A stretch of 64,000 nucleotides of DNA from Clostridiales bacterium (GTDB taxonomy: Bacteria > Bacillota > Clostridia > Peptostreptococcales > Anaerovoracaceae): positions 1 to 64,000 of the forward strand of contig JAAZCE010000017.1 of NCBI GenBank assembly GCA_012513435.1, read 5' to 3'. Each line of letters opens with the position of its first letter. The first letter of the stretch is position 1. A program made the translations under genes and the position numbers. Below are positions 8,303 to 19,100 of the stretch, piece after piece. The notes under the pieces are model-generated. The model had not been told where the DNA came from. It searched no databases and saw only the letters and a program-made list of their open reading frames with translations.

Positions 8303-9007
8303 ATGTATTTTGGGATATTTGATCCTACAATTTTCCTTTTGATTCCGGCAATACTTTTTACATTGTATGCCCAGTCAAAGGTGAAGAGAGCGTACGGTAA
8401 ATATGCACGGGTTAGAAACAAGCGAGGAATCACAGGTCGAGAGGCTGCCAGACGGATCCTCGATGCTAACAATATGAAACATGTGCCTATTGAAATAGTC
8501 CCGGGTAATCTGACGGATCACTATGACCCGAAAAACGACATAATGAGATTGTCGGCGGACATATACAATGGGAGCTCTATAGCTTCCGTAAGTGTTGCGG
8601 CCCACGAATCGGGCCATGCCATACAGGATGGGACTGCTTACGGATTTTTGAAATTCAGAAGCGCAATTGCTCCCGTAGTAAATATTGTATCTACGGCATC
8701 ATGGCCCCTTCTGCTTATCGGACTGTTAGTAATATGGGCCGGGAACATGACCATGGGAAATCTAATATTTGATTTGGGGATAATATTCTTTGCCGTAGTA
8801 GTTCTGTTTCACACGGTGACCCTGCCTGTGGAACTCAATGCCAGCAAGAGAGCCGTAGGACAGCTTCTAGATTTAGGAATAATAGATGCCGGTGAAAGTG
8901 TCGGCGCAAAAAAGGTACTATCGGCATGTGCCATGACATATATTGCGGCACTGGCCGTTGCAGTAGCCAATTTACTAAGATTATTATTGATTAGGGGGCG
9001 TAACTAA
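8303..9007 (+). CDS. Membrane zinc metallopeptidase (YugP-like, Zn_peptidase_2)
   Basis: 234 residues with an N-terminal membrane segment (about 5-22), the zincin motif H101-E-S-G-H105, and further hydrophobic segments at about 130-150, 152-172 and 205-228. The domain order and HESGHAIQD block match the PF04298/YugP family. The biological substrate is unknown. The ATG has GAGG upstream; the stop codon overlaps the rsmB start by one base, so it is part of the same transcript. Confidence 0.88.
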   Translation: MYFGIFDPTIFLLIPAILFTLYAQSKVKRAYGKYARVRNKRGITGREAARRILDANNMKHVPIEIVPGNLTDHYDPKNDIMRLSADIYNGSSIASVSVAAHESGHAIQDGTAYGFLKFRSAIAPVVNIVSTASWPLLLIGLLVIWAGNMTMGNLIFDLGIIFFAVVVLFHTVTLPVELNASKRAVGQLLDLGIIDAGESVGAKKVLSACAMTYIAALAVAVANLLRLLLIRGRN

Positions 9008-10302
9008 TGGATCTTAACAGAAAAACGGCATATTTGACATTGGTAGATGTTGAATCGAAGAAGGCTTACTCAAATCTCGCTTTGAACCACCAGATAATAG
9101 TCAATAAGCCTACATCTCAAGGATTTGTAAGGGAGCTTGTATACGGTGTGCTTGAGAGCAAGATAACATTGGACTATTATATAGATGCTCTCGTAAGAGA
9201 TGGAATCAAAAGCCTTAAAACCTCGGAACTGACTATTCTCAGAATGGGAATATATCAGCTTGAGCATATGAATTCTGTTCCTGAATATGCCGCCGTGGAT
9301 GAGAGCGTAATGTTGGCCAAGAGATATTGCAGAGGAAAGGATGCCCTTGTAAACGGAGTTCTCAGAAGCTATCTTAACAAGAGGATGCAGATAAAGATAC
9401 CTGATAGGGTGGAAGATGAGATAGGATACCTGTCGGTAAAGTATTCCTATGCTCCTTGGATAATAGAGCTTTGGACAGGGCACTACAGCATGGATTTCGT
9501 GGAAGCATTGCTGAAGGCGGGAAACGAAACTCCGCCTATGACAATACGGCTCAACTGGCTCAGAGTTATGAAGCCTGATCTTATCAAAAGCCTTGAGAGC
9601 AGAGGCTATGAGATAGAAGAGGGAAGTCTTTGCCACAACGCATTGAACGTGAAGGGTAAGGAGCTTTTGAACACGGAGCTGTACAAGCTGGGAATGTTTA
9701 CACCTCAGGACGAAAGCTCGATGCTGGTGGCAGAAAAACTGGACCCTAAGCATGGAGAGCTGGTAATGGATGTATGCGCCGCTCCCGGAGGGAAGACTAC
9801 GGCAATAGCCGAAAGAATGAATAATACAGGCAGAATAATTGCCTCTGACATATACAGAAGGAAACTTGACATAGTGGACAGGGAAGCCAGAAGGCTTGGT
9901 ATCACCAATATAGAAACAAGGTCATGGGATGCCACCAGAGTTGATTCGACTATGGTTCAGAAGGCCGACAGAGTGCTGGTGGATGCGCCTTGCTCAGGGC
10001 TTGGTGTCGTAAGACGAAAGCCTGAGATAAAGTACAAAGAATATACGGATCAAATGGACCTACTGCCAAGAAAGCAGTTGGCCATCCTTTCAGCCTCAGC
10101 AGCCTACGTTAAGCCAGGCGGAACACTTCTTTACAGCACGTGTACTGTCAACCCTAAAGAAAACGAACGGGTTACCGATACATTCCTGAAGAAGAATCCG
10201 GGATTTAAAAAGGTGGAAAGGACTCTGTTACTGCCAAACGTTAATTCAACGGACGGTTTCTTCATATGTGTTATGAAAAGAGCCGATAGCCTAATATTAT
10301 AG
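9007..10302 (+). CDS. rsmB: 16S rRNA (cytosine-C5) methyltransferase RsmB
   Basis: Methylates C967 (E. coli numbering) of 16S rRNA using SAM. 431 residues: a NusB-like RNA-binding domain at about 1-130, then a methyltransferase with motif I VMDVCAAPGGKTTAIAE. The two catalytic cysteines sit in DAPCSGLGVVRRKPEI and YSTCTVNPKENER. This NusB-plus-Nol1/Nop2/Sun architecture identifies RsmB rather than other m5C enzymes. Start codon overlaps the previous stop (TAATG). Confidence 0.94.
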   Translation: MDLNRKTAYLTLVDVESKKAYSNLALNHQIIVNKPTSQGFVRELVYGVLESKITLDYYIDALVRDGIKSLKTSELTILRMGIYQLEHMNSVPEYAAVDESVMLAKRYCRGKDALVNGVLRSYLNKRMQIKIPDRVEDEIGYLSVKYSYAPWIIELWTGHYSMDFVEALLKAGNETPPMTIRLNWLRVMKPDLIKSLESRGYEIEEGSLCHNALNVKGKELLNTELYKLGMFTPQDESSMLVAEKLDPKHGELVMDVCAAPGGKTTAIAERMNNTGRIIASDIYRRKLDIVDREARRLGITNIETRSWDATRVDSTMVQKADRVLVDAPCSGLGVVRRKPEIKYKEYTDQMDLLPRKQLAILSASAAYVKPGGTLLYSTCTVNPKENERVTDTFLKKNPGFKKVERTLLLPNVNSTDGFFICVMKRADSLIL

Positions 10303-10321
10303 ACTAGAAAGGGCGATAATA

Positions 10322-11050
10322 ATGGTGCAGATAGGATTTAAATGCAGCAGGGGCGTTGTTAGAAAAAACAATGAAGATGCTTGCTTTGTTATCCCAAGCC
10401 ATAATGTGTATATCGTTGCCGATGGCGTAGGAGGAAATAACTCCGGAGAAGTGGCCAGCAGAACGGCCGTAAGCGAGATAGCCGGATATGTAGCGGAAAA
10501 CGATATATCGGCCTGTAAGGAGACGGAAGAGATTTTCGGATTTTTATCAGAAGCAATAAGGGTTGCCAATGAGAAGGTATATCAGGCAGGCATGGATGCG
10601 GAAGAAAACAGAGGTATGGCTACGACAGTAGTTATGGCATACATCAAGGGTAAAAAGGCCTATGTAGTCAATATAGGCGATAGCAGAGCGTATCTGTTCA
10701 GGAATGGGAAGCTGAAACGAATTACTAACGACCATACCTATGTGAACGAGCTTATTAAAAAAGGTGTAATAACCGAAGATGAAGCCGAACACCATCAGCA
10801 GAAAAACGTGATAACCAAAGCGTTGGGAGCTGAGTATTATGTGGACCCGGATTTTTATCAGGTGAAGCTCAAGGAAGATGATGTATTGATGCTTTGTTCA
10901 GACGGTCTCTACGGAGAAGTCAAGGAAAAGGAAATAGCCCAGTACATAAGAGAGACTGACAGCATGAACGAGCTTTGCTCTGAGTTAGTGGATAAGGCCA
11001 TAAAGTCAGGTGGAAGAGATAATATTACCGTGGTTTGTTTAAGGATATAA
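10322..11050 (+). CDS. prpC: PP2C-type Ser/Thr protein phosphatase (Stp/PrpC)
   Basis: 242-residue PPM-family phosphatase that reverses phosphorylation by the PASTA kinase encoded next. Metal-binding and catalytic motifs are present in order: RKNNEDAC, DGVGGNNSGEVASR, NIGDSRAYLFRNG, TNDHTYVNEL, CSDGLYGEV and GGRDNITVVCL. Phosphatase and kinase genes lie side by side with rsgA, the common Firmicutes arrangement. 17 nt separate it from the kinase gene. Confidence 0.95.
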   Translation: MVQIGFKCSRGVVRKNNEDACFVIPSHNVYIVADGVGGNNSGEVASRTAVSEIAGYVAENDISACKETEEIFGFLSEAIRVANEKVYQAGMDAEENRGMATTVVMAYIKGKKAYVVNIGDSRAYLFRNGKLKRITNDHTYVNELIKKGVITEDEAEHHQQKNVITKALGAEYYVDPDFYQVKLKEDDVLMLCSDGLYGEVKEKEIAQYIRETDSMNELCSELVDKAIKSGGRDNITVVCLRI

Positions 11051-11067
11051 TTATTTAGGAGGAAGAT

Positions 11068-12795
11068 ATGAGCAATAAGGTACTCGCAGGCAGATATGAA
11101 CTGTTCGAGAGAATCGGTGAAGGAGGAATGTCCGTTGTCTATAAAGCAAAGGACAAATTGCTTAACCGCTTTGTGGCGATTAAGATATTAAAGCCACAGT
11201 TTATCAACGACCATAAATTTATCGATAGCTTCAGGAGGGAATCTCAGGCAGCAGCCAGTATGTCTCATCCTAATATCGTTAACATTTATGATGTAGGCAG
11301 AGAAGGAAATATTCATTACATAGTGATGGAACTTATTGAAGGGAGAACCCTAAGCGATTATATCAAAGAGCAGGGGTCTATGTCATACCCGAAGGTCATA
11401 GCTCTTTCTAAGCAGATTGCGGCGGCTCTTGCTTTTGCTCATAAGAATCATATAATACATAGAGATGTTAAGCCGCACAATGTAATGATAACTCCTAACG
11501 GAACAGCTAAGATTACCGACTTTGGTATTGCTAAGGCTGTCAATGCGGCGACTATCGTGGACAATACTGATGGAATAATTGGCTCAGTTCATTACTTTTC
11601 ACCTGAACAAGCCAGAGGTGGATATGTTGATGAAAAGTCCGATATTTATTCATTAGGTATCGTAATGTACGAAATGCTTACAGGAAGAGTTCCTTTCGAC
11701 GGAGACAATCCTGTGAATATAGCTCTTATGCATATAAACGGAGAAATGGTACCTCCTTCAAGGATGGTTGCCGGAGTACCCCCTGCACTTGAACATATAA
11801 TCATGAAGTGTACGGACAAATATCCCGTTAACCGATTCGCATCGGCAGAAGAGCTTATTGAAGCTCTCAATAATCTTGAGTTTGTAGGAAGCATGGTTGG
11901 CGATTCAGTTCTCATGGGCGGAAGAGGCCAGGGACACAGAGAGCCTATAGCGGAGACAGACTACGATGACGGGGATGAAGATTACGATGAATACGAGGAT
12001 GAAAGGGGCAGGAAAAAAGGCAAGAAGAAAGCCCCTATGACAAAGAAGAAAAAGATAATCCTCATCAGCTCTATTGCCGGAGGCGTTATAATACTTCTGC
12101 TTATTCTGGGATTTGCTTTTGGCATATTGGGAGGGGGCAAGGAGATTAAAGCTCCAGGCTTCGAGAATATGACTGTGGAAGAAGCAGAGCTTTATTTGGC
12201 TCAAAACGATATAGATTTGAAGATAAAGGTAGACAAGAAAGTTGTCAGCGAAGAAGTAGAAAAGGGCAAAATCGTTTCTCAGGACCCGGCTGCAGGTGAG
12301 ACAATCAAGGAAGGCGGCACTATAAGGGTAAATATAAGCAAAGGCCTTGGTGACGGTGCAGTGCCTGATTTAACCGGCAAGATGGAAAACGAAGCGTCTG
12401 CCACACTTGAGGCTTCGGGCTTCAAGATGGGAAGTACTACAGAGAAGGCCAGCGAAGAGCCTAAGGGGACCATAATTGACCAGGACCCTAAGCCAGGAAC
12501 AGAAGCGGCAAAGGGAAAGAAGGTCAATATAGTTATCAGCGACGGCTCCAAGGCTAAGGCTTCAGTGCCTTTCCTAGTAGGTAAAAACATAGGAGACGCT
12601 CAGGCTGCTCTCTCAAATGCAGGACTTACCATGGGAAGTGTGAGCTATGATTACAGCACCACTTATGCCGAAGGTGAGGTAATGTGGCAGCAGTATGAAG
12701 CAAATGCTCAGCTAGAGAAGGGTACCTCAGTAAGAGTTAAGGTGAGCAGGGGAGCTAAGCCTACCGAGGCTCCGACATCCTCTGAGTCGGATTAG
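11068..12795 (+). CDS. prkC: PASTA-domain Ser/Thr protein kinase (PrkC/Stk)
   Basis: 575-residue membrane kinase that senses muropeptides or lipid II and controls cell-wall and growth functions. The kinase domain (about 8-270) has the G-loop IGEGGMSVVYKAKD, catalytic HRDVKPHN (131-138) and DFG near 151. A very acidic stretch (about 290-312) gives way to a basic one before the single membrane segment at about 329-352. Three extracellular PASTA repeats follow (about 360-425, 427-493, 497-565). The tail is Ser/Thr/Pro-rich. The start has TTAGGAGGAAGAT upstream. Confidence 0.96.
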   Translation: MSNKVLAGRYELFERIGEGGMSVVYKAKDKLLNRFVAIKILKPQFINDHKFIDSFRRESQAAASMSHPNIVNIYDVGREGNIHYIVMELIEGRTLSDYIKEQGSMSYPKVIALSKQIAAALAFAHKNHIIHRDVKPHNVMITPNGTAKITDFGIAKAVNAATIVDNTDGIIGSVHYFSPEQARGGYVDEKSDIYSLGIVMYEMLTGRVPFDGDNPVNIALMHINGEMVPPSRMVAGVPPALEHIIMKCTDKYPVNRFASAEELIEALNNLEFVGSMVGDSVLMGGRGQGHREPIAETDYDDGDEDYDEYEDERGRKKGKKKAPMTKKKKIILISSIAGGVIILLLILGFAFGILGGGKEIKAPGFENMTVEEAELYLAQNDIDLKIKVDKKVVSEEVEKGKIVSQDPAAGETIKEGGTIRVNISKGLGDGAVPDLTGKMENEASATLEASGFKMGSTTEKASEEPKGTIIDQDPKPGTEAAKGKKVNIVISDGSKAKASVPFLVGKNIGDAQAALSNAGLTMGSVSYDYSTTYAEGEVMWQQYEANAQLEKGTSVRVKVSRGAKPTEAPTSSESD

Positions 12796-12803
12796 ATGGT
12801 AGT

Positions 12804-13727
12804 ATGATGAAGGATTCAAAAGGCTTGATAATAAAGGGCATCGCCGGATTTTATTATGTAAAATCCGGCGAGTCCGTATATAGATGTAAAGCACGAGGCG
12901 TGTTTAAACAGAGGGATATTAAGCCTGCCGTGGGAGATATGGTGAAAATTCACGTAATTCCGGATAATGACGACAGCCTTATAACGGAGATACTGCCGAG
13001 AAGGAACAGCTTTATAAGACCCTTTATTGCCAACGTGGACTGCTTCGTCATAGTTACATCTGTAGCAAGGCCTGCACCTGTTTTGTCTGTCATAGATAAG
13101 TTTCTCGTTATGGCCGAGAAAACCGGTACAGAAATAATACTTTGCATGAATAAATGTGACTTGGCAGATGCAGAGGCAGCTAAGAATCAAAAGAACAGCA
13201 AGGCAGCCCAAACCAGAAGGCTTTTGGAAGAAATATATGAGCCCGTATATCCTGTAGTTTGCATGGACAGCAAAAGCGGGGACGGTCTTGAGGAATTCAG
13301 AGAACTCATCAAGGGGAAGAAGGTCGCCCTTGCCGGAGCATCCGGAGTGGGAAAATCCACCATATTGAATAGGCTAAAGCCCGAAGCTACGGCCGAAACA
13401 GGAAGCATAAGCGAAAAATCAGAAAGAGGGAAGCACACCACCAGACACTCAGAGCTTTTTACTATAGATAAAGAGGCGGGGACCATGATATTCGACACAC
13501 CGGGCTTCACCTCATTTGAGATATTGGATGCAGAGGAAGAAGAGCTGCAGCATCTCTTTCCTGAAATAGCCAGAGAGATTGGAAAGTGCAGATATCATAA
13601 CTGCAGACATGTTGCAGAACCGGGATGTGGAGTCATCAAAGCGCTTAATGAAGGGAAGATAAATCCTAACAGATATGAGTCATATAAGGCACAGCTTGAG
13701 GAAATAAAAAAATCAAAGCAATATTAG
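12804..13727 (+). CDS. rsgA: Ribosome small-subunit maturation GTPase RsgA
   Basis: Circularly permuted GTPase that assists late 30S assembly. 307 residues: OB fold at about 1-75, then G4 (NKCD), G1 GASGVGKST, G2/G3 DTPGF, and a C-terminal zinc module with CRYHNCRHVAEPGC. The permuted order G4-G1-G3 is diagnostic. Start is one of two adjacent ATG codons; there is only weak Shine-Dalgarno complementarity, and translation may be coupled to the kinase 8 nt upstream. Confidence 0.95.
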   Translation: MMKDSKGLIIKGIAGFYYVKSGESVYRCKARGVFKQRDIKPAVGDMVKIHVIPDNDDSLITEILPRRNSFIRPFIANVDCFVIVTSVARPAPVLSVIDKFLVMAEKTGTEIILCMNKCDLADAEAAKNQKNSKAAQTRRLLEEIYEPVYPVVCMDSKSGDGLEEFRELIKGKKVALAGASGVGKSTILNRLKPEATAETGSISEKSERGKHTTRHSELFTIDKEAGTMIFDTPGFTSFEILDAEEEELQHLFPEIAREIGKCRYHNCRHVAEPGCGVIKALNEGKINPNRYESYKAQLEEIKKSKQY

Positions 13728-13748
13728 CACCGGGAAAGGAGCTATAAA

Positions 13749-14402
13749 ATGGCACTATTGGCGCCATCCCTGTTGTCTGCGGATTTTGCGGATTTAGCAG
13801 AGGATGTAAAAAAAGTTGAAAATGCAGGAGCTCATCTCCTTCATATTGATGTAATGGATGGGCATTTTGTCCCTAATATAAGTTTTGGGGCTGCCGTAAT
13901 GAAAAGCCTCCTTGGGAAAACCGAGATGCCCTTTGACGTCCATCTTATGATTGAGAATCCCGACGATTATCTGGAGGATTTCGTAACGGACAACACGGAA
14001 TATATAACGGTTCATCAGGAAGCCTGCATACACATAGACAGAACCCTCCGGCATATAAGGTCTCAGGGTGTGAAAGCGGGCGTTGCCGTTAATCCGGGAA
14101 CGAGCATGTCGGTTCTTGATTATGTTCTGGACGACGTGGATATGGTTTTGCTCATGTCTGTGAATCCGGGATTTGGCGGACAGAAATTCATAGAAAGCTC
14201 CTTGGGAAAGGTCAAAGAGCTTGACAGGATAAAGAAGAAAAGAGGTCTTGATTTCAAGATAGAAATAGACGGCGGCATCAATCTGGATAATGTGAAGACA
14301 GTAGTGGATGCGGGAGTAGAGATAATAGTTGCAGGTTCTTCTGTTTTCGAAGCTCAGAACATAGAAGGAAGAGTAAAGGGGTTTTTGCAGCGAATTAAGT
14401 AG
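13749..14402 (+). CDS. rpe: Ribulose-phosphate 3-epimerase
   Basis: Interconverts ribulose 5-phosphate and xylulose 5-phosphate in the pentose phosphate pathway. 217 residues, normal size, TIM barrel. Signature blocks: APSLLSADFADL, LHIDVMDGHFVPNISFG, DVHLMI, MSVNPGFGGQKFI and EIDGGI, including the metal ligands and catalytic Asp residues. An AAAGGAG ribosome site precedes the ATG. Position after rsgA is a common Firmicutes order. Confidence 0.96.
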   Translation: MALLAPSLLSADFADLAEDVKKVENAGAHLLHIDVMDGHFVPNISFGAAVMKSLLGKTEMPFDVHLMIENPDDYLEDFVTDNTEYITVHQEACIHIDRTLRHIRSQGVKAGVAVNPGTSMSVLDYVLDDVDMVLLMSVNPGFGGQKFIESSLGKVKELDRIKKKRGLDFKIEIDGGINLDNVKTVVDAGVEIIVAGSSVFEAQNIEGRVKGFLQRIK

Positions 14403-14431
14403 CCGGCATGGATTATATGAAGGAGGCAAAG

Positions 14432-15460
14432 ATGAGAATAGTACTTGATGGAATGGGTGGCGACAATGCGCCCAGAGAAACCGTAAAGGGTGCAGTTGAG
14501 GCGGCCGAGGTCATTAACGATGAAATATGCATAGTTGGGAAAAGAGAGCTGATTGAAGAAGAACTGAAGAGAAACAATTTCAAAGGGAACAATATAATAA
14601 TAGTCAATGCAGATGAAGTTATTACCATGGAGGACAGCCCGGTAAAGGCAATAAGAAGAAAACCGGACTCTTCTATGGTGGTAGGACTCAATCTTCTCAA
14701 GGAAAAAAGAGGAGATGTTATCGTTTCGGGCGGCAACACGGGAGCTCTCGTAGTAGGCTCCAGAATGATACTTGGGAGGATAGAAGGCATTGACAGGCCT
14801 GTTCTTGCCAGCATATATCCTTGCTTGGGCAAGCCGGCATCTCTGCTTGTAGATGCGGGAGCCAGCTCGGAGGCCAAGGCGCAGAACCTGCTGGAATACG
14901 GACTTATGGGAAGTATTTACATGGAAAAGGTCTTGGGACGAAAAAATCCGAGAGTCGGCCTTGTAAACCTGGGAGTCGAGGAAAGCAAGGGGACAAGCGT
15001 TACCAAAGATGCTTATAAGAGGCTGCAGCAGGCATCCATTAACTTTGTCGGCAATGTGGAGGCAAGAGAGGTTCCTAACGGAGCATGTGAAGTAATAGTC
15101 TGCGACGGTTTTGTGGGCAATGTAATCCTCAAGCTCACGGAAGGCATGGCTTGGAGTATTCTGCGACTTTTGAAGAATAAGCTTATGGAAACCATCAAAG
15201 CCAAGGTAGCAGGCCTTATGATAAAGGGTCAGCTTACGTCTATGAAGGCTGAGTTTGACTACAATGAATACGGTGGCGCGCCTATACTGGGAGTCAACGG
15301 ACCTGTAATAAAGATTCACGGTTCATCCAACCACGATGCAGTTAAAAATGCCATTATTAAGAGTATCCCTTATGCAAGGGAAAACGTGGTGGATATAATA
15401 AGAAAATCCATGCTTGATACCGAAGAGAATATCGAGGAAGACGAGGAGGATAATTTCTAG
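14432..15460 (+). CDS. plsX: Phosphate acyltransferase PlsX
   Basis: Converts acyl-ACP to acyl-phosphate, the first step of the PlsX/PlsY/PlsC phospholipid pathway. 342 residues starting MRIVLDGMGGDNAP. I chose ATG 14432 over the in-frame ATG at 14408 because AAGGAGG lies 6 nt before it and the family begins with this motif. Other blocks: SGGNTGALVV, RPVLASIYP, DAGAS, NLGVEESKGTSV, CDGFVGNVILK. The partner PlsY is encoded further along the same run at 21912; no acpP gene separates plsX from rnc. Confidence 0.95.
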   Translation: MRIVLDGMGGDNAPRETVKGAVEAAEVINDEICIVGKRELIEEELKRNNFKGNNIIIVNADEVITMEDSPVKAIRRKPDSSMVVGLNLLKEKRGDVIVSGGNTGALVVGSRMILGRIEGIDRPVLASIYPCLGKPASLLVDAGASSEAKAQNLLEYGLMGSIYMEKVLGRKNPRVGLVNLGVEESKGTSVTKDAYKRLQQASINFVGNVEAREVPNGACEVIVCDGFVGNVILKLTEGMAWSILRLLKNKLMETIKAKVAGLMIKGQLTSMKAEFDYNEYGGAPILGVNGPVIKIHGSSNHDAVKNAIIKSIPYARENVVDIIRKSMLDTEENIEEDEEDNF

Positions 15461-15461
15461 T

Positions 15462-16157
15462 ATGCTGGACCCAGGGAGCCTTGAGAGTAAAATCAAATAC
15501 CAATTTCATAACAAGGAGCTTCTGACAACGGCTTTGACTCACAGCTCCTACATTAAGGAGCATGACAGAGGCAAGAAAAGCAATGAAAGACTGGAATTTC
15601 TGGGAGATGCGTTTTTTGATGCCATAATAGGAGAAGAATTATTTAAAATCTTTCCTCACCGAGAGGAAGGATTTTTATCGAGAGCGAGAGCCAGCCTGGT
15701 CTGTGAAAAGTCTCTGGCCGAAAAGGCGAGAGCTATGGACATCGGCAGCTATCTGCTACTTGGAAACGGCGAGAACAGAAGTGGAGGCAGACAGCGGGAC
15801 TCCATACTTGCCGATGCTATGGAATCTATCATCGGAGCCGTATATCTTGACGGAGGGTACGATAGGGTGAGAGCAGTGGTGCTTGAGTGGTTCCAAAGCT
15901 CCATCGAAGATGTCAAAAACGGGAAGTATATAGTAACGGATTACAAGACGGCGCTTCAGGAAAAGCTCCAGGCAGCAGGGGCAAGGGAAATAAAGTACGC
16001 CCTTCTTGAAGAATGTGGTCCTGACCATGATAAGACATTTGTGGTTCAGCTGGAGATTGACGGAGCTAAAGCCACGAAGGGACAGGGGAAAAGCAAAAAA
16101 CAGGCAGAGCAGCAGGCAGCTGAGAAGATGCTGGAAAGGGAAGTAAATGTACTTTAA
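15462..16157 (+). CDS. rnc: Ribonuclease III
   Basis: Double-strand-specific endoribonuclease that processes rRNA precursors and mRNA. 231 residues from ATG 15462: catalytic domain with signature NERLEFLGDAFFDAII and a C-terminal acidic metal-binding block DAMESIIGAVYLDGG, then a dsRNA-binding domain (about 158-228, GQGKSKKQAEQQAAEKML). A longer frame opens at 15414 inside plsX but would add 16 residues not typical of the family. AGGAGG lies 12 nt upstream, a longish spacing. The 3' end overlaps smc by 11 nt. Confidence 0.93.
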   Translation: MLDPGSLESKIKYQFHNKELLTTALTHSSYIKEHDRGKKSNERLEFLGDAFFDAIIGEELFKIFPHREEGFLSRARASLVCEKSLAEKARAMDIGSYLLLGNGENRSGGRQRDSILADAMESIIGAVYLDGGYDRVRAVVLEWFQSSIEDVKNGKYIVTDYKTALQEKLQAAGAREIKYALLEECGPDHDKTFVVQLEIDGAKATKGQGKSKKQAEQQAAEKMLEREVNVL

Positions 16158-19100
16158 GAAAATCAAAATGCACGGGTTCAAATCCTTCGCAGAGCCCGTA
16201 ACCATAGAATTCACCCAAGGCATTACCTGCATAGTAGGACCTAACGGCAGCGGTAAGAGCAACATAAGCGATGCCATCAGATGGGTGTTGGGAGAACAGA
16301 GCCCCAAGATGCTGAGAGGCGGCAAAATGGAAGAGGTAATATTCTCAGGTACCGCCGGCAGGAAATCAAGGGGAATGGCAGAGGTAACTCTCGTAATAGA
16401 CAACGAGGACGGAAGCCTGCCTATTGACTATAAGGAAGTCGCCATTACAAGAAGAATGTTTCGCTCCGGAGAGAGCGAGTACCATATAAACGGCAATCAA
16501 TGCAGGCTTAGGGATATCAGGGAGCTGATAATGGATACGGGAATCGGAGTTGACGGATATTCCCTTATTGGTCAGGGTAAAATATCAGATATTCTGAGCA
16601 ACAAAACAGAAAGCCGAAGAGAAATATTCGAGGAAGCCGCCGGCATAGTAATGTATAGGACGAAGAAGGCGGAATCTGAAAGAAAGCTGACTGCAACTAC
16701 GGCCAACATGGACAGAGTCAAGGACATCGTCGGAGAAATAGAAGGGCGTATCGATGGGCTGCGAGAGGATAGCGTCAAGGCCAAGGAATACATAAAACTG
16801 AGAGACAGATACAAGGAACTGGAAATCAATATCATCCTCAAGAATGTGGAAAATCTTGAATTGAAGAACGAGTACATGAAGGATGATTTGTCAGAGCTTC
16901 AGATGACCATAGATACAGCCAAGGAAAACAGGACAGAGCTTGAACAAAAGCTGGCAGATCTAAGTAGCAAGAGCGAGGCTCTTGAGGCTATTTCAGTTGA
17001 AACAAGGGAAAAGCTGCTGGCGGCAATAGACGAGCTCAATACCCTGGTAAATAAAAGCGAAATCAATAAGGAAAGGCTCGTTGCCATAGAGGAAAATAGC
17101 GCCAGGCTTACTGAAGAAATCAAACAGCAGGAGGAAAAACTTGCAAGGGAACAGGACAACAGCGAAAATGTGAAGCTCCAGAAGAATGGTGTGGACAGAA
17201 GACTTCTGGAAATGAAGAGACAGCTTCAGGATAAGATATCCGTCTATGAAGCCATGACCGAGGAAATGGCTCGGCTCTTAAAGCAGGCTGACGAATATAA
17301 GAGCCAAATATTTGAGCTGGACAGGAAGATAAATTCGGACAAGGCAGAGATAAACAGCTTGCAGATGCTGGGAGAGACTCTTGACAGAAGGCAGAATACG
17401 CTTCTGCAGGAGAAGGATACGGGACAAGATAGCAACAAGGAAACCCTTGATAAACTAAACACCATAAAGCGGGAGAAGCAGGAGTTTGAGGGAGCCTTAA
17501 ATCAGCTGAGAAACAATGCAGAGAAAAAGAGAAAAAAGTTTTTGCAGGATCAGGAGGAGGAAAGAGCTCTCGCCAAATCCGTAGAAGAGCTTAGGATTTC
17601 CCTAGGACAGCTTTCCGCAAGAAAGAAAACCATAGAGGAAATGGAAAGCAATTATGAAGGCTACAACTATGCGGTAAAGCACGTTATGAAGTCTGGCCTG
17701 AGAGGTATCCACGGTGTGGTAGCCGATTTGATAAAGGTGCCGGAAGGCTACGAGATGGCCATGGAGACGGCTCTTGGCGCAGCTATACAGAACATAGTAT
17801 GCGATGATGATGCCAGTGCCAAGGAGGCTATCAAGTCCCTTAAGGTGAATAAGGCGGGACGAATGACCTTCCTGCCGGTAGATTCCATAAGAGGAAGGAT
17901 GTCAAAGGATGACAGGCTGAGCAGTGAACAGGGGTTTCTGGGCTTTGGGCCGGAGTGTGTTGAGTTTGACAGCAAGTACGCTTCCATTGCAGACTACCTT
18001 CTTGGCAGAGTTATTTTAGTAGACAATATGGACAATGCCGTAAGGATGTCCAAGAAGGGCGTAGGATTCAGATTCGTGACCCTTGAGGGCGAAGTAATAA
18101 ACGCAAGCGGAGCTATTACGGGCGGAAAGTATAAGAACAAGAGCGCTAACATTCTGGACAGAAAAGCAGAGATAGTTTCCATGGAGCGTGAAATAGCTCA
18201 GAAGACAGTGGAAAGAAAGAAGTGGGGCGAGAGGCTTGATGCTTTAAGAAAAGACATAAGCAGCTTCGGCACGGAGGTAAACGGTCTTGAGGAAGAAATA
18301 AGAGCTTACGAGCGAAAGGTGCTATCCAAGGATAACGAGGTCAGCCTTTCGGAAAGCATGCTGCGAGATATAAAGACAAGCGGAGATAAGCTTCGCAAGG
18401 AGCTTGAGAACATCAGAAGCGAGAAGGATAATTCCGCAGCTATGATACAGAGGCTCAAGACAGGAATAGAGAAAAACTATATAGCCATAAAAGAAGCCGA
18501 GAAGCTCAGCGAAGAAAAGCTGGACGAATACAACGGCAGGAAGACTCTGTTTGATAAGATAAACGAGGATATAACTGAGGCAAGAATCAATCTCAATACC
18601 TGTGAAAACGAGCAGGAGCACGCAGATGAAATATATGGCAGAATAGAAGCAGTCGTTGAAGAACTCAGAGCTGACATCAAAGCTAAAGGACTTCGTCTGG
18701 ATGGACTTAAAGGGGAGAAGGACAGGATAACCTTGGGGACAGGAGATTCCGGCGCATTACTGAAGGCTAAAGAAGAAGAGAAGTTCAGGCTTGATGAATA
18801 CATGGACGAGGTGACGGAGGAAAAGGCTCAGGTCATAGGAAATCTTGCCCTCTGCAATGCAGAGAAGGAAGAATCAAACTCCAAGCTGGAAAGCCTGCAG
18901 AATCAGAAGTACGAGCTGGAGATAAAGAAGGCAAAGAACGAAACTCAGCTTGAAACCTACAAGGACAGACTGTGGGATGATTTTGAGATTTCATATATAC
19001 AGGCCATGGAATTCAAGAACGATGAGTTCGTCATGTCGTCTGCGGTCAAAGAAAACAGGCAGATTAAGAATCGCATGAAGGAGCTTGGAGAGGTAAACGT

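Noticed and set aside
14354..15319. 321-codon antisense frame opposite plsX
   Set aside because: A shadow of plsX with no domain or start signal. Its length follows from codon bias on the real strand.
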